In this document: piece by piece, positions 45,801-54,783 of the stretch
Position numbering within the stretch: the first letter of the stretch is position 1
How the letters are laid out: every line of letters starts with the position of its first letter
Source: Acetobacter papayae JCM 25143
GTDB taxonomy: Bacteria; Pseudomonadota; Alphaproteobacteria; Acetobacterales; Acetobacteraceae
Length of the DNA: 64,000 bases
Direction: 5' to 3'
Assembly (NCBI RefSeq): GCF_000613285.1
Contig: NZ_BAIN01000009.1
Span: 1-64,000 of the forward strand
Made by a program: the position numbers and the translations under genes
Notes under the pieces: model-generated
The model's database searches: none
Told to the model about the DNA's origin: nothing
The model's input: only the letters and a program-made list of their open reading frames with translations

Positions 45801-46574
45801 ATGTCTGAAACCGTTCAGCTTGCCGAACTGAGTTGGCCCGCCTTTGCGGAGCGGATTGCCCGCAACCCGGTTGTGTTCCTGCCGCTGGGTGCCACGGAGC
45901 AGCATGGCCCGCACCTGCCGCTGAATGTCGATCAGGTTCTGCCCTCCGGTGTTGCCAATTGCGTGGCGGCGGAACTGGGCGGGCTTGTGGCCCCCACTCT
46001 GCCTTATGGCTACAAGTCGCAGCCCCGTTCTGGCGGAGGTGAGCAGTTTCCCGGCTGTATCGGGCTGGATGCGGCCACGCTGTCGCTGGTTATCCGCGAT
46101 GTGGTCTATCGTCTGGCGCAAAATGGCGTGCGGCGGCTGGTGCTGGTGAACGGGCATTTTGAAAACGCCTGGCCTGCGGTCGAAGGGCTGGATCTGGCCA
46201 TGCGCGAAATCCGGCGCGACGGGATTACGGATTTTGTGGCCATGCGCCTCGAATACTGGGATTTTGTCGAGCGCTCTACGCTGGACAAGCTGTTCCCCGA
46301 TGGTTTCCCCGGCACTGAGCTGGAGCATGCCAGCCTGCTTGAAACCTCCCTCATGCTGCTGCTGCGCGAGGATCTGGTGGATATGACAAAAGTGCCGACG
46401 GATGGCCCGGCCGATTTCCCCACCTATGACCGCTGGCCCCTGCGTCCCGGTGTGGTGCCCGCTTCGGGCGTGCTGGCGCGCGCGCAGGGCTCCACGGCGG
46501 AAAAGGGTCAGTGGCTGATGGATGACCACGTGCGTCTGCTCTCCGCTGCCCTGCGCAAGGAGTTTGATCTGTGA
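45801..46574 (+). CDS. Creatininase (creatinine amidohydrolase) family protein
   Basis: This 257-residue protein resembles true creatininase over its whole length rather than only in metal sites. VFLPLGATEQHGPHLPLNVD supplies metal ligands (Glu, His, Asp). LPYGYKSQPRSGGGEQFPGC, LVLVNGHFENAW, MRLEYWDFVERS and ELEHASLLETSLMLLL follow the pattern I recall for Pseudomonas creatininase (compare its YGYKSQQKSGGG, NGHYEN and EHGGVFETSLML). The expected reaction is opening of a cyclic amide, creatinine to creatine. The GTG start of the next gene overlaps its stop. No creatinase (M24 fold) is present in the window, but two arginase-family enzymes follow directly. Confidence 0.88.
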   Translation: MSETVQLAELSWPAFAERIARNPVVFLPLGATEQHGPHLPLNVDQVLPSGVANCVAAELGGLVAPTLPYGYKSQPRSGGGEQFPGCIGLDAATLSLVIRDVVYRLAQNGVRRLVLVNGHFENAWPAVEGLDLAMREIRRDGITDFVAMRLEYWDFVERSTLDKLFPDGFPGTELEHASLLETSLMLLLREDLVDMTKVPTDGPADFPTYDRWPLRPGVVPASGVLARAQGSTAEKGQWLMDDHVRLLSAALRKEFDL

Positions 46575-47530
46575 GCACCCAACCACATGCCGTGGAAACG
46601 CAGGTGGCCGATGCCAGCATGGTGCCGCGTTTTGCCGGGGTGCCGACCTTCATGCGCCTGCCGCTGGCGACAGGCCCGGAAGGGTATGATGTCGTTTTTA
46701 CCGGTATTCCCTATGACGGTGGCACAACCAATCGCTCCGGTGCGCGCCATGGCCCGCGTGAGCTGCGCAATGCCTCATCGCTCATGCGGCAGGTCAATGC
46801 CAATGGCATAGCCCCGTACGATACGCTGAAAGTGGCGGATATAGGCGATTGCCCGGTCAATCCGTTTGACGTGATGGACAGCCTTGACCTGATAAGCCGC
46901 CATTTTGCCCGTATTGCGGCTGCCGGGGCTATTCCCGTAGCGGCAGGGGGCGACCATCTGGTCAGCCTGCCCATTCTGCGCGGTCTTGCGGCGGAACGTC
47001 CGGTGGGGCTGATCCATTTCGATGCCCATACTGACACGGCGGATTCGTATTTCGGTAAAAACCGCTACACGCACGGCACACCGTTCCGCCGCGCGGTGGA
47101 GGAAGGGCTGATCGATTGCGAACGCACGTTGCAGATCGGCCTGCGCGGCTCGCTGTACACTCCGCGCGACTATGATTACGCCCGCAATGCCGGTTTTCAG
47201 CTGATTTTGATGGATGAAGCCACGGAACTGGGGCCGGACGGCATTGTGCAGGCCATTCGCGCCCGCGTGGGCGATGGCCCGGTTTATATCTCGTTTGATG
47301 TCGACTGCCTCGATCCGGCCGTAGCACCGGGTACTGGCACGCCTGAAGCGGGCGGGTTCCTCACGCGTGAGGCCCAGCGCATGATCCGGGGGCTGAACGG
47401 GCTCGATATTGTCGGAGCGGATGTCGTGGAAGTCTCGCCACCCTTCGATGTGGGGGGGGTTACGTCTTTGGCAGGCGCAACCATTATGTTTGAATTGCTG
47501 TGCGCTATCGCGGCAGGGAGGGGCGCATGA
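46571..47530 (+). CDS. Arginase/agmatinase family hydrolase 1
   Basis: This 319-residue ureohydrolase cleaves a guanidino group to urea. All six metal ligands of the family are present: VAAGGDHLVSLP (His), LIHFDAHTDTADS (Asp, His, Asp) and YISFDVDCLDPAVAPGTGTP (two Asp). The start is GTG 46571, overlapping the creatininase stop. Relatives include agmatinase, guanidinobutyrase and guanidinopropionase; the substrate loop cannot be assigned by eye. Its neighbours argue for a guanidino acid or creatine-like substrate. The next gene, a paralogue, overlaps by ATGA. Confidence 0.9.
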   Translation: MSTQPHAVETQVADASMVPRFAGVPTFMRLPLATGPEGYDVVFTGIPYDGGTTNRSGARHGPRELRNASSLMRQVNANGIAPYDTLKVADIGDCPVNPFDVMDSLDLISRHFARIAAAGAIPVAAGGDHLVSLPILRGLAAERPVGLIHFDAHTDTADSYFGKNRYTHGTPFRRAVEEGLIDCERTLQIGLRGSLYTPRDYDYARNAGFQLILMDEATELGPDGIVQAIRARVGDGPVYISFDVDCLDPAVAPGTGTPEAGGFLTREAQRMIRGLNGLDIVGADVVEVSPPFDVGGVTSLAGATIMFELLCAIAAGRGA

Positions 47531-48492
47531 GTGCCAACGGGTATGACAGCGGCAGGTTGGACCTGCCTTTTGTCGGCATTTGCAGTTTTGGAAAATACCC
47601 GATCCAGACAGACTGGTCGGCTATTGATGCGGATATTGCCATTCTGGGCGCACCGTTTGATGGCGGCACCCAGTGGCGCGCGGGGGCTCGTTTTGGGCCA
47701 CGCAGTATCCGCGAGGCGTCCACCCTGTTCGCATTCGGCCATGCAGGGGCCTATGATCATGAGGATGACCGCGTCTATCTGGGGGGTGAGGGTAGCCGCA
47801 TTGTCGATGTGGGCGATGCCGATATCGTTCATACCGATACCGAGCGCAGCCATGCGAGCATAGAGGCCGGGGTGCGCGCCATTCTGGCAGCGGGGGCGTT
47901 GCCGGTGGTGCTGGGGGGAGATCACTCGATCAATATCCCCTGTATCCGCGCGTTTGATGACCAGCCGCCCATGCACCTCGTGCAGATTGATGCGCATCTG
48001 GACTTTGTGGACGAGCGTCACGGCGTGCGCCATGGCCATGGTAACCCCATGCGCCGGGCGGCTGAGCGTTCGCATATCACGGGCATGACCCAGATCGGTA
48101 TCCGCAACGTGTCCTCCACCGCGCGCGAAGGGTATGATGATGCGCGCGGTTTCGGTTCGGATATTCTGAGCGTGCGACAGGTGCGCGCCATGGGGGTTGA
48201 GGCTCTGCTGGAGCGGATACCTGCTGGAGTAAACTACTACGTGTCGATCGATATCGATGGGTTCGACCCTTCGATAGCACCCGGCACGGGTACCCCCAGC
48301 CATGGCGGATTCCTGTATTATGAAATGCTGGAATTTCTGGCGGGGCTTGCCGCGCGCGGCCGTATTGCCGGGGTGGATCTGGTGGAAGTCGCCCCCGATT
48401 ACGACCCCGCCCGCGTAACGCCCATTCTGGCGGCGCAGCTTCTGCTTAATCTGATCGGCCGTATCCTGTATTTCAGGAACAATGAGCGATAA
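47527..48492 (+). CDS. Arginase/agmatinase family hydrolase 2
   Basis: This 321-residue second ureohydrolase has all metal ligands: VVLGGDHSINIP, LVQIDAHLDFVDERHGVRHG and YVSIDIDGFDPSIAPGTGTP. It differs from the first paralogue in the substrate-side loops (DFVDERHG versus DTADSYFG). The start MSANGYDSG at 47527 overlaps the preceding stop by ATGA; the frame extends upstream without homology. Overlap and pairing suggest either two sequential reactions or one mixed oligomer. The LysR gene starts inside its last codons. Confidence 0.9.
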   Translation: MSANGYDSGRLDLPFVGICSFGKYPIQTDWSAIDADIAILGAPFDGGTQWRAGARFGPRSIREASTLFAFGHAGAYDHEDDRVYLGGEGSRIVDVGDADIVHTDTERSHASIEAGVRAILAAGALPVVLGGDHSINIPCIRAFDDQPPMHLVQIDAHLDFVDERHGVRHGHGNPMRRAAERSHITGMTQIGIRNVSSTAREGYDDARGFGSDILSVRQVRAMGVEALLERIPAGVNYYVSIDIDGFDPSIAPGTGTPSHGGFLYYEMLEFLAGLAARGRIAGVDLVEVAPDYDPARVTPILAAQLLLNLIGRILYFRNNER

Positions 48493-49525
48493 ACCAGAGC
48501 AGCGTTCGACACCACCCAACCCGGCCCGCCGTCAGAAAGCTCTGGCGGTGGAGCCGGGCTTTCCGCCCAAGCGCGTTGTCTCCGGGGCAACCCGTGTCCG
48601 GCGGCTCGATAACATAGACCTGCGGTTGCTGCGGGTTTTTGCCGTGCTGGCTGAAACCGGCAGCTTTGCCGCGGCACAGATTGCCCTCAACCTCAGCCAG
48701 TCCACACTCAGCACGCATCTGGCGTCTCTTGAGCAGCGTCTGGGCGGGCCTTTGTGCCTGCGTGGGCGCAAGGGGTTCCGCCTGACCGCGTTCGGTCAGG
48801 AAACCCTTGAAGCCATACAGGACCTTTTTGAAAGTATTGAGCTTTTTCAGGCGCGTGTCAGTCAGGCCCCGCAGGAACTGGGCGGGCGACTACGTATTGG
48901 TAGTATCGGCGGTATTATCAACAACCCGGATATCGGGTTGCAGGATGTGCTGGCCCGCGTGATCGATCAGGTGTCCACCGTGCATGTCGATCTGCAACTG
49001 GGTATCCCGCAGGATTTGGAATTACAGGTGGCGGATGGCACGCGGGATGTGGCGATAGGCCCGTTTGCCCGCCATGCCCCCGGTGTGCGCTACCTGTCCC
49101 TGTGTGAGGAGCCGCATGCGCTGTATTGCGGGCAGGGTCATCCGTTTTTTGACATGGCGGATGAGCTGATCACCAAGGACATGATAGACCGTGCGCGTTT
49201 TTCCGTGCGGGCTTATCGTAAGCTTGAAGACCTGCAACGCATCAACCACCCGCGCGCCAGTGGCAGTATTGTGCATATGGAAGCACAGCTGATGATGATC
49301 CTGTCAGGCCGGTTCATTGGTTTTCTGCCCGAGCAGTCAGCAGCCCCGTACCGGCGCGCAGGCCGCCTGCGGCCCATTCTGCCTGCTGCCTATCACTTTG
49401 TTTCGCAACACTATATTGCGTTCAGAGCCATCGATCAGAGCCGGAATGTGCTGCAGATTTTTATCCGCGAACTGCTCAGGCAGGCAGGGCGTTCCGAGGC
49501 GTTGAATGATGAAAATGCCCGATAA
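48482..49525 (+). CDS. LysR-family transcriptional regulator
   Basis: This 347-residue LysR protein has a winged helix-turn-helix at about residues 43-100 (LRLLRVFAVLAETGSFAAA, LSQSTLSTHLASLEQRLGG, CLRGRKGFRLTAFG) and a C-terminal effector domain (GRLRIGSIGGI, FMARSV-like SVRAYRKLEDLQ). It has an unusual N-terminal extension of about 40 residues, rich in Pro and Arg. It overlaps the end of the second ureohydrolase and lies in the same direction as the operon it probably controls, instead of divergent as is usual. The inducer is presumably the imported compound. Confidence 0.88.
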   Translation: MSDKPEQRSTPPNPARRQKALAVEPGFPPKRVVSGATRVRRLDNIDLRLLRVFAVLAETGSFAAAQIALNLSQSTLSTHLASLEQRLGGPLCLRGRKGFRLTAFGQETLEAIQDLFESIELFQARVSQAPQELGGRLRIGSIGGIINNPDIGLQDVLARVIDQVSTVHVDLQLGIPQDLELQVADGTRDVAIGPFARHAPGVRYLSLCEEPHALYCGQGHPFFDMADELITKDMIDRARFSVRAYRKLEDLQRINHPRASGSIVHMEAQLMMILSGRFIGFLPEQSAAPYRRAGRLRPILPAAYHFVSQHYIAFRAIDQSRNVLQIFIRELLRQAGRSEALNDENAR

Positions 49526-49790
49526 CCAGACGGCGGATATCATCGCGGTCTGAAAAAACATGGTTATGCAGGGCGTGCACGCTTTCATGCACGGCATAGA
49601 AGCGCTTCTGGCGCGGGTTGCCGGAAGAAATGACGGTGCCGACAAAAACGCCGTTGATTTCAAGAATGATCGAGTCACGCATGGTTTTCTGTCCTGGATC
49701 GGGAAAAATCAGCTCCCGGCCAGACGCTGCGTTCAGCCGGGGAAAGGAAAAGCCTGTTGAATTGGTGCCGCGAGACATCGCGGCGGCCAT
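49476..49790 (-). CDS. Small conserved-looking hypothetical protein
   Basis: This 104-residue protein on the opposite strand overlaps the lysR end by 50 bp. The central part (MRDSIILEINGVFVGTVISS, RQKRFYAVHESVHALHNHVF) has the balanced pattern of a real folded protein, whereas its first 35 residues may be untranslated; MRDSII (about 49682) could be the start. No family is recognised and no signal peptide is present. Confidence 0.5.
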   Translation of the reverse strand: MAAAMSRGTNSTGFSFPRLNAASGRELIFPDPGQKTMRDSIILEINGVFVGTVISSGNPRQKRFYAVHESVHALHNHVFSDRDDIRRLVIGHFHHSTPRNALPA

Positions 49791-50361
49791 GGCATTCGTG
49801 CGGGAGTCATGGGAACTTTCCTGACGGCAGTGGTGTTAACGCGCGCAGTGACTTTGGCGGCCTCTTTGCGCGTCAATGGAACGAATCTTTATGGTGTTAT
49901 ATTTTATTAGTCAACAAAAAATAGTGGAATAAATAAAATACAAAAATCCACTCCTCAAAACGTGACTTCATGCCTCCACGGATAAGGGGGGGCGGCGCAG
50001 GGTAGTTATTACGAATAAAAAACAGAAAAACGGTAGTGCGTTTTTTGTAATAATAAGGAGAACAGAATGAGTAATTAATTTATTTTTTACGGATATATAT
50101 ACCCTCTGTCCGGGTGGAAAAGGTCACATAATTCCGCAGGGAATGGCGATTTCTCGTAAGCTCCCCGTTATGGATAGGGGTGAATACTGCAAAATGCGAC
50201 CGTCCTTTCTGCTGTCCCTGTCGGAAAGAATCGAAAGAGGGGACATTTTTGGGTTGGTTTTTCAGAAAAACATGACTACAAGCCCATAAAGTATGGGCGT
50301 CACGGCCAGGTAATTATTGTCTCTAAAATTCTGTCTGAAAAAGTAGGGAGCCAGAAACTCA
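49791..50361. other. AT-rich intergenic region upstream of hup
   Basis: About 570 bp without a convincing gene on either strand. It probably contains the promoter of the HU gene; a GTAGGGAG ribosome site precedes ATG 50362. I see no repeat or RNA structure that I can defend. Confidence 0.5.
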
Positions 50362-50631
50362 ATGAGCAAAGCCTTTATTGCGGCGGTGATCCAGGATTCG
50401 ATCAGCTGCACCGGTGTTGCTGCCAATCAGGCCGCTAATGATCTGATTGATGCGATCGTGCAGGAACTCAAGCGCGAAGGTGGCTTTACCCTGCCTTCTT
50501 TCGGCACGTTCACTGTGCGCAAGACCAAGGCCCGCAAGGCGCTGAACCCCCGCACGGGTGAGCCGGTCAAGGTCAAGGCCGGCAAGACGGTGCGTTTCAA
50601 GGCCAGCCCCAACCTGAAAAAAGCGGTCTGA
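50362..50631 (+). CDS. hup: HU family DNA-binding protein
   Basis: This 89-residue nucleoid protein folds as a dimer with two DNA-gripping arms. Features are the N-terminal helices (MSKAFIAAVIQDSISCTGVA), FTLPSFGTFTVRKTKARK (usually GFGTF; here SFGTF) and the arm region LNPRTGEPVKVKAGKTVRFK ending KASPNLKKAV. It is a single gene followed by a very strong terminator, as expected for an abundant protein. Confidence 0.95.
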   Translation: MSKAFIAAVIQDSISCTGVAANQAANDLIDAIVQELKREGGFTLPSFGTFTVRKTKARKALNPRTGEPVKVKAGKTVRFKASPNLKKAV

Positions 50632-50674
50632 CACAAGCTGTCATTCCGTCTGTTCAGGCAGAGCGTATAAAAAA

Positions 50675-50707
50675 AACCGCGCTGGTTTTAAGCCAGCGCG
50701 GTTTTTT
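50675..50707. terminator. Strong bidirectional terminator
   Basis: AACCGCGCTGG (50675-50685) pairs perfectly with CCAGCGCGGTT (50693-50703), with an A-run before and a T-run after. It ends hup on the + strand and also serves the convergent MFS gene. Confidence 0.92.
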
Positions 50708-50735
50708 ATGTCCAGTCTCCGGGGGGCAACATCCC

Positions 50736-51967
50736 TCATCCCTCGGGGGTAATATCCTCCAGCCGGTCTAGCTTGCGCAGACCGGGGAAGAGCAGCATCC
50801 AGCTTGCCGCCACCAGCAGGGTGCCGACTCCACCCAGCACAACAGCCCCCACAGGCCGGTAAGTGAGGCCAGCATCCCGCTTTCGAATTCGCCAAGCTGG
50901 TTGGATGAGCCGATAAACAGCATGTTCACGGCGGAAACGCGGCCCCGCATTTCATCCGGTGTGCCAAGCTGTACCAGCGCGCCACGCACCATGACGCTAA
51001 CAACATCCGCCCCGCCCAGTATCGCCAGCATGATAACCGAAAGCCATGCTGAGCGTGACAGGCCGAAACAAATGGTGGCAAGGCCGAAAATACCGACAGC
51101 GCCAAACATCCACAGCCCCGCATGGCGGCCCAGCGGGTGCCGGGCCAGAACGGCGGCTACCATCAGCGCGCCCACGGCCGGGGCGGCTCGCAAAAAGCCA
51201 AGGGCGACTGGCCCCGCATGCAGGATATCGGTGGCAAAAACCGGCAGCATCGCGGTAGCACCGCCCAGCAGCACGGCAAACAGATCCAGCGAAATCGCGC
51301 CAAACATGGCGGGTTTGCGCCGCAGAAAGGCAATGCCACCAAAAACACTGGCCAGCGTTGCAGGCTGGCGGGCCTTGGCGGGTCTTTTGATATTCAGCGA
51401 GGCGGTGGCCAGAGCCGCCATGCCAAAGCCTATGGCACACAGGCTGTAGCATAATGCCGCCCCGGCACCGTATAGCAGCCCCCCCAGCGATGGCCCGGCA
51501 ATGCTGGCGACCTGAAACAGCGAGGCAGAAAGGGCTGTCGCGCGTGGAAACAGGGCGGGCGTGACCAGAGAGGGCAGGAATGTCTGCTGGGCTGGCATTT
51601 CAAACGCCTTGCAGGCTCCAAAAAGAGCAACCAGCGCGTAGAGCATGCCCGGTGTCAGGCTGTGGGTGAAGGCGGCATAGGCCGTGGCGGCTGTTGCCAG
51701 CATTTCCAGCACCTGACAGGTCAGGACGATTTTCTGGCGGTTATGCTGGTCGGCGGCGTGGCCTGCGGGCAAAATCAGCGCAAACATGGGCAGGAACTGC
51801 GCCAGTCCGACAAAACCCAAAGCCGCTGTGCTGTGTGTCAGGGCGTAAATCTGCCAGCCCACGGCTACGGCCAGCACCTGTGCGGCAAAGGCCGAAAGGG
51901 CACGCCCGCCCAGAACGGCAGGCAGGCCGGGTTGGCTGAAAAGAGAGGGAGAAGACGGTTCAGACAT
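50736..51967 (-). CDS. MFS transporter (frameshifted near its end)
   Basis: This drug/metabolite exporter of the major facilitator superfamily would have about 410 residues and 11 or 12 transmembrane helices. The loop after helix 2 has GHAADQHNRQKIVLTCQVLE; later segments include MPAQQTFLPSLVTPALFPRA, typical of enterobactin-exporter-like (EntS) MFS proteins. The frame as read ends at 50768. One G added at the C5 run 50846-50850 restores GLWGAVVLGGVGTLLVAASW followed by LRKLDRLEDITPEG with a stop at 50736. MSEPSSPSLF (51967) is the preferred start. Substrate unknown. Confidence 0.85.
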
Positions 51968-52207
51968 GGGGGATGGCCGTGGAAGAAGTGAGAGACAGAA
52001 CGGACATCCGGCGCGGGTGGCCTGAGGGGCAGAAAAGACCGCGCCCGGCGCCGGTGTTTTTAAGGGGGAGCACTTTGGCACTCATCGCGACAAAAAGAAA
52101 AGTCACGGAAGAGAGATACCCTGCACAGGGCGGCTGGGTGTGGTGGGGCTGAAAGGGCTTCAATGCCTGCCAGCCGATGAGATGTAGTGTGAAAAAGCTG
52201 GAAAAAA

Positions 52208-52282
52208 TGGCTGGGGCGGGAGGATTCGAACCTCCGCATGGCGGAATCAAAATCCGCTGCCTTACCGCTTGGCTACGCCCCA
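52208..52282 (-). tRNA. tRNA-Gln (anticodon TTG)
   Basis: On the minus strand a 75-nt cloverleaf has acceptor TGGGGCG/CGCCCCA, anticodon stem GCGGA/TCCGC with loop TTTTGAT (anticodon TTG), T-arm GAGGTTCGAATCCTC and an encoded CCA. Confidence 0.96.
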
Positions 52283-52377
52283 TTATGGTGGACGGGATAA
52301 ACCGTCCTGCCCAGCGGTTTCCTTTTAGGCTGAACCGCAGGCTTTCGTAAAGACCGGCTGGGCGAGATTTCGAAACC

Positions 52378-53024
52378 CTATGCTGTAGTGCTGCTCGGCC
52401 AGTTGGTATCGGCCAGAGTATCATCGGGCAGATCAGGCAGGCCTGTGTCTTCGTCCTGAGCGGTATTGCTGCTGGTAAACAGCCCCCAGCGCCCGGCCTT
52501 GTCCAGTGCCTGATCAAGTGCCGCCATGGTGCGGCCCATATCGGGGCTGTCGTCTTTTTCCCATGTGTGGAATGTCGCAGTCCAGATCGCGGTCAGGGCG
52601 GAGGCGCGGGCCATGCCCGTCAGCCAGAGGCGTTGATACCCGCTGCCTGAGCAATCTGGCGCATGCTTTGCAGTGTGGCGGCACCAAGGGCCAGAACCAT
52701 TGGCGGGTCGAACGGCATGGCTTTAAGCAGGGCGCGTACACCCGGCCTGTGGGCCTGAAACACATCGAGCCTGCGCATCAGCAGGTCAAAAAGCCGCTCG
52801 CGCGTGGAGCCATAGCCTGCCTCGTCCGCAAGGGCTGCATCATCCGCCATACGACCGAGTGCCAGAGTAATGCCGGTTTTGCAGGAAAAACGCCTGCGCG
52901 CCTCGGTTTCGGACAGATCCGCCGCGCGGGCGGCATCCTGCACGCCAAACTGCCCCCAGCCCTTTTCAGCCGCCAAAGACAGGGCGGAGGTTACAAGGGC
53001 TGTTTCGAACGGATCGGTTGTCAT
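52378..53024 (-). CDS. COQ9 family protein, ubiquinone biosynthesis (frameshifted as read)
   Basis: This protein of about 215 residues has a TetR-like fold. The N-terminus (ETALVTSALSLAAEKGWGQF, VQDAARAADLSETEARRRF) and FDLLMRRLDVFQAHRPGVRA are typical. The frame stops at 52620, while the COQ9 C-terminus (ARASALTAIWTATFHTWEKD, DSPDMGRTMAALDQALDKAG) continues in another frame to 52378; one base is missing at about 52620. COQ9 proteins bind lipid and assist Coq7-type hydroxylation of quinone precursors. It follows proC in the leftward unit UbiK/YbjN-proC-COQ9. Confidence 0.83.
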
Positions 53025-53079
53025 GGTGGCACTTTCCGGGTGGAGTCGTCAGGCTGGGGCTGCAATCGTGGGTGGGGGC

Positions 53080-53901
53080 TTAGCCAGCCAGTTCACCTGC
53101 GCGGCGTACGGCGGCGGCTACGGCCTGCGATGTGCTGGCGGGCCAGGCATCGGGGGCCATCAGCACACCCAGTGCCGCAGCGGTGGTGCCGCCGGGGCTG
53201 GTGACATTGCGGCGCAGTTCGTCGGCATCGGTTGGCAGGCTGTGCAGCATCTGCCCGGCTCCGTACAGCGTGGCCCGGGCCAGCGTGCGGGCTGTGGCCT
53301 GTGGCAGGCCCTGTTCCACCCCGGCTTTTTCAAGCAGTTCGGCCAGCAGGAACACATAGGCCGGGCCACTGCCGGAAATACCAGTTACGGCATCGATTTG
53401 CTGTTCCGTTTCCACCCACACGGTTTCGCCTACGGCGCGCATCAGGCTGTCGCATTGCTGCTTCTGCTCAGGGGTGGCGGTGGGCGGGGCGTACAGGCCG
53501 CTCATGCCCGCACCCAGCGTGCTGGGGGTATTGGGCATGGCGCGAATGAAAACCGGGGCGGTGCCCTCGGCGGCGGCAGTGTAAACGCTACTCAGGCTGG
53601 CAATGCTGCGCCCCGCCATGACGGATAGCAGGGTTGCGCGGGCAAAGCGTCGGGCCAGTATTTCCAGAGTGGCATCGGCCTTCTGGGGTTTGACTGCCAG
53701 TATGATGATATCGGGCTGGAAGTCCGCGGGCAGGTCATCCAGCGAAGGCACGAGAATATGCGGCGCGGGCAGGCTGTCGCGGTGGCGGTCGATCACGGCG
53801 GAGGGCGGCAGCCCGCAGGCCAGCCAGCCATCAAGCATGGCGCCGCCCATTTTGCCGCACCCGACCAGAAGGATAGAGGGCAGTTGTGTGGGTGTGCTCA
53901 T
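53080..53901 (-). CDS. proC: Pyrroline-5-carboxylate reductase
   Basis: This 273-residue enzyme makes proline from pyrroline-5-carboxylate with NAD(P)H. The Rossmann motif ILLVGCGKMGGAMLDGWL begins near residue 9. IILAVKPQKADATLEIL and VFIRAMPNTPSTLGAG follow, and the C-terminal dimerisation domain has the signature DAVTGISGSGPAYVFLLAEL and the SPGGTTAAAL end. It lies between the UbiK/YbjN ORF and COQ9, 33 and 55 bp away. Confidence 0.95.
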   Translation of the reverse strand: MSTPTQLPSILLVGCGKMGGAMLDGWLACGLPPSAVIDRHRDSLPAPHILVPSLDDLPADFQPDIIILAVKPQKADATLEILARRFARATLLSVMAGRSIASLSSVYTAAAEGTAPVFIRAMPNTPSTLGAGMSGLYAPPTATPEQKQQCDSLMRAVGETVWVETEQQIDAVTGISGSGPAYVFLLAELLEKAGVEQGLPQATARTLARATLYGAGQMLHSLPTDADELRRNVTSPGGTTAAALGVLMAPDAWPASTSQAVAAAVRRAGELAG

Positions 53902-53934
53902 AGCAAAATCCTGTTCATGCGCGGGCTTGGGTGC

Positions 53935-54783
53935 TCAGGCCTCGCCCTGACAGTCCAGCAGGGCCATGCCCAGCGCCTCGGAGGCGGAGAGCTTTTCCGT
54001 CAGGAAAAAACGGAACGCGGGGTAAAACCGCTCGCATTCGTTCAGGGCGATGTCGATCATGTCTTCAAAAATATCGGCCACGGCCTGCGTGTTGCGCAGT
54101 AGCAGCGCGTGGCGGAACAGCAGCACGCCGTCTTCCGCATCGACACTGAAATGGCCAATCCACATCTGCTCGTTGGCGAGGCCGATCAGTTCATACAGGG
54201 CTGCGCGGCGGGTTGCGCTTGTGCGCAGGTCAAACGCGCAGGTGAACAGGATCGTGCCCAGTTCGGCCGACCATGAAAAGAACAGGCCGTAATCGCACCA
54301 GCGAGCCGGGGCTTCGGCGGCCATTTCGGTGGGGGTGCAGCGGTCGAATGTCCAGCCCAGCCCCCCGATAACCTGTTCCATCAGGTCAAGCGGGTTGGCG
54401 GGTACTGGCGTGGAATCGCTCGTCAGGGCTGGCATGGTGGCGGTTCTCCGTGCCTGCGTGAGATATGAACGGATTGACACACTGGCAAAAGGGGTAAAGG
54501 CGCGTTGTTCAGCCTTGTGCGCCGATGCGTGCTCAAGCGTGCGTACACGCTCTTCAAGGGCGTTCAGGCGGCGTTCGGCCTCTTCCTGCCCGATGCGGGC
54601 CTGTGCGGCCAGCTCACGCATGACTTCGAATTCTTCCCGGCGGACGACCTGTAGCGTGGTCAGCACTTCATCCACACGGCTGCGGACGATGGCGTGAATT
54701 TCCTCGCGCACGCCTGTCAGGGCGGAAACGGCACCACCTGCCACACCGGCAAGGTCATCAAGGAAACGGGGTCTGTCAGCCAT
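53935..54783 (-). CDS. UbiK-like (BMFP) plus YbjN-domain protein, fused reading frame
   Basis: This 282-residue frame joins two domains usually encoded separately. Residues 1-85 look like the UbiK/BMFP accessory factor: FLDDLAGVAGGAVSALTGVR, then a long coiled coil (VVRREEFEVMRELAAQARIG, EEAERRLNALEERV). After a low-complexity linker (about 90-120) comes a YbjN-type domain (NPLDLMEQVIGGLGWTFDRC, ARWCDYGLFFSWSAELGTIL, IALNECERFYPAFRFFLTEK). The linker contains MPALTSDSTPVPAN, which could be the true start of the YbjN gene (about 54435). A frameshift may have removed the stop between two genes, or the fusion may be genuine. MADRPRF at 54783 is the start. Confidence 0.78.
   Translation of the reverse strand: MADRPRFLDDLAGVAGGAVSALTGVREEIHAIVRSRVDEVLTTLQVVRREEFEVMRELAAQARIGQEEAERRLNALEERVRTLEHASAHKAEQRAFTPFASVSIRSYLTQARRTATMPALTSDSTPVPANPLDLMEQVIGGLGWTFDRCTPTEMAAEAPARWCDYGLFFSWSAELGTILFTCAFDLRTSATRRAALYELIGLANEQMWIGHFSVDAEDGVLLFRHALLLRNTQAVADIFEDMIDIALNECERFYPAFRFFLTEKLSASEALGMALLDCQGEA

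Noticed and set aside
47284-48519. 411-codon ORF on the - strand
   Set aside because: It is antisense to the second arginase-family gene, which has all metal ligands.
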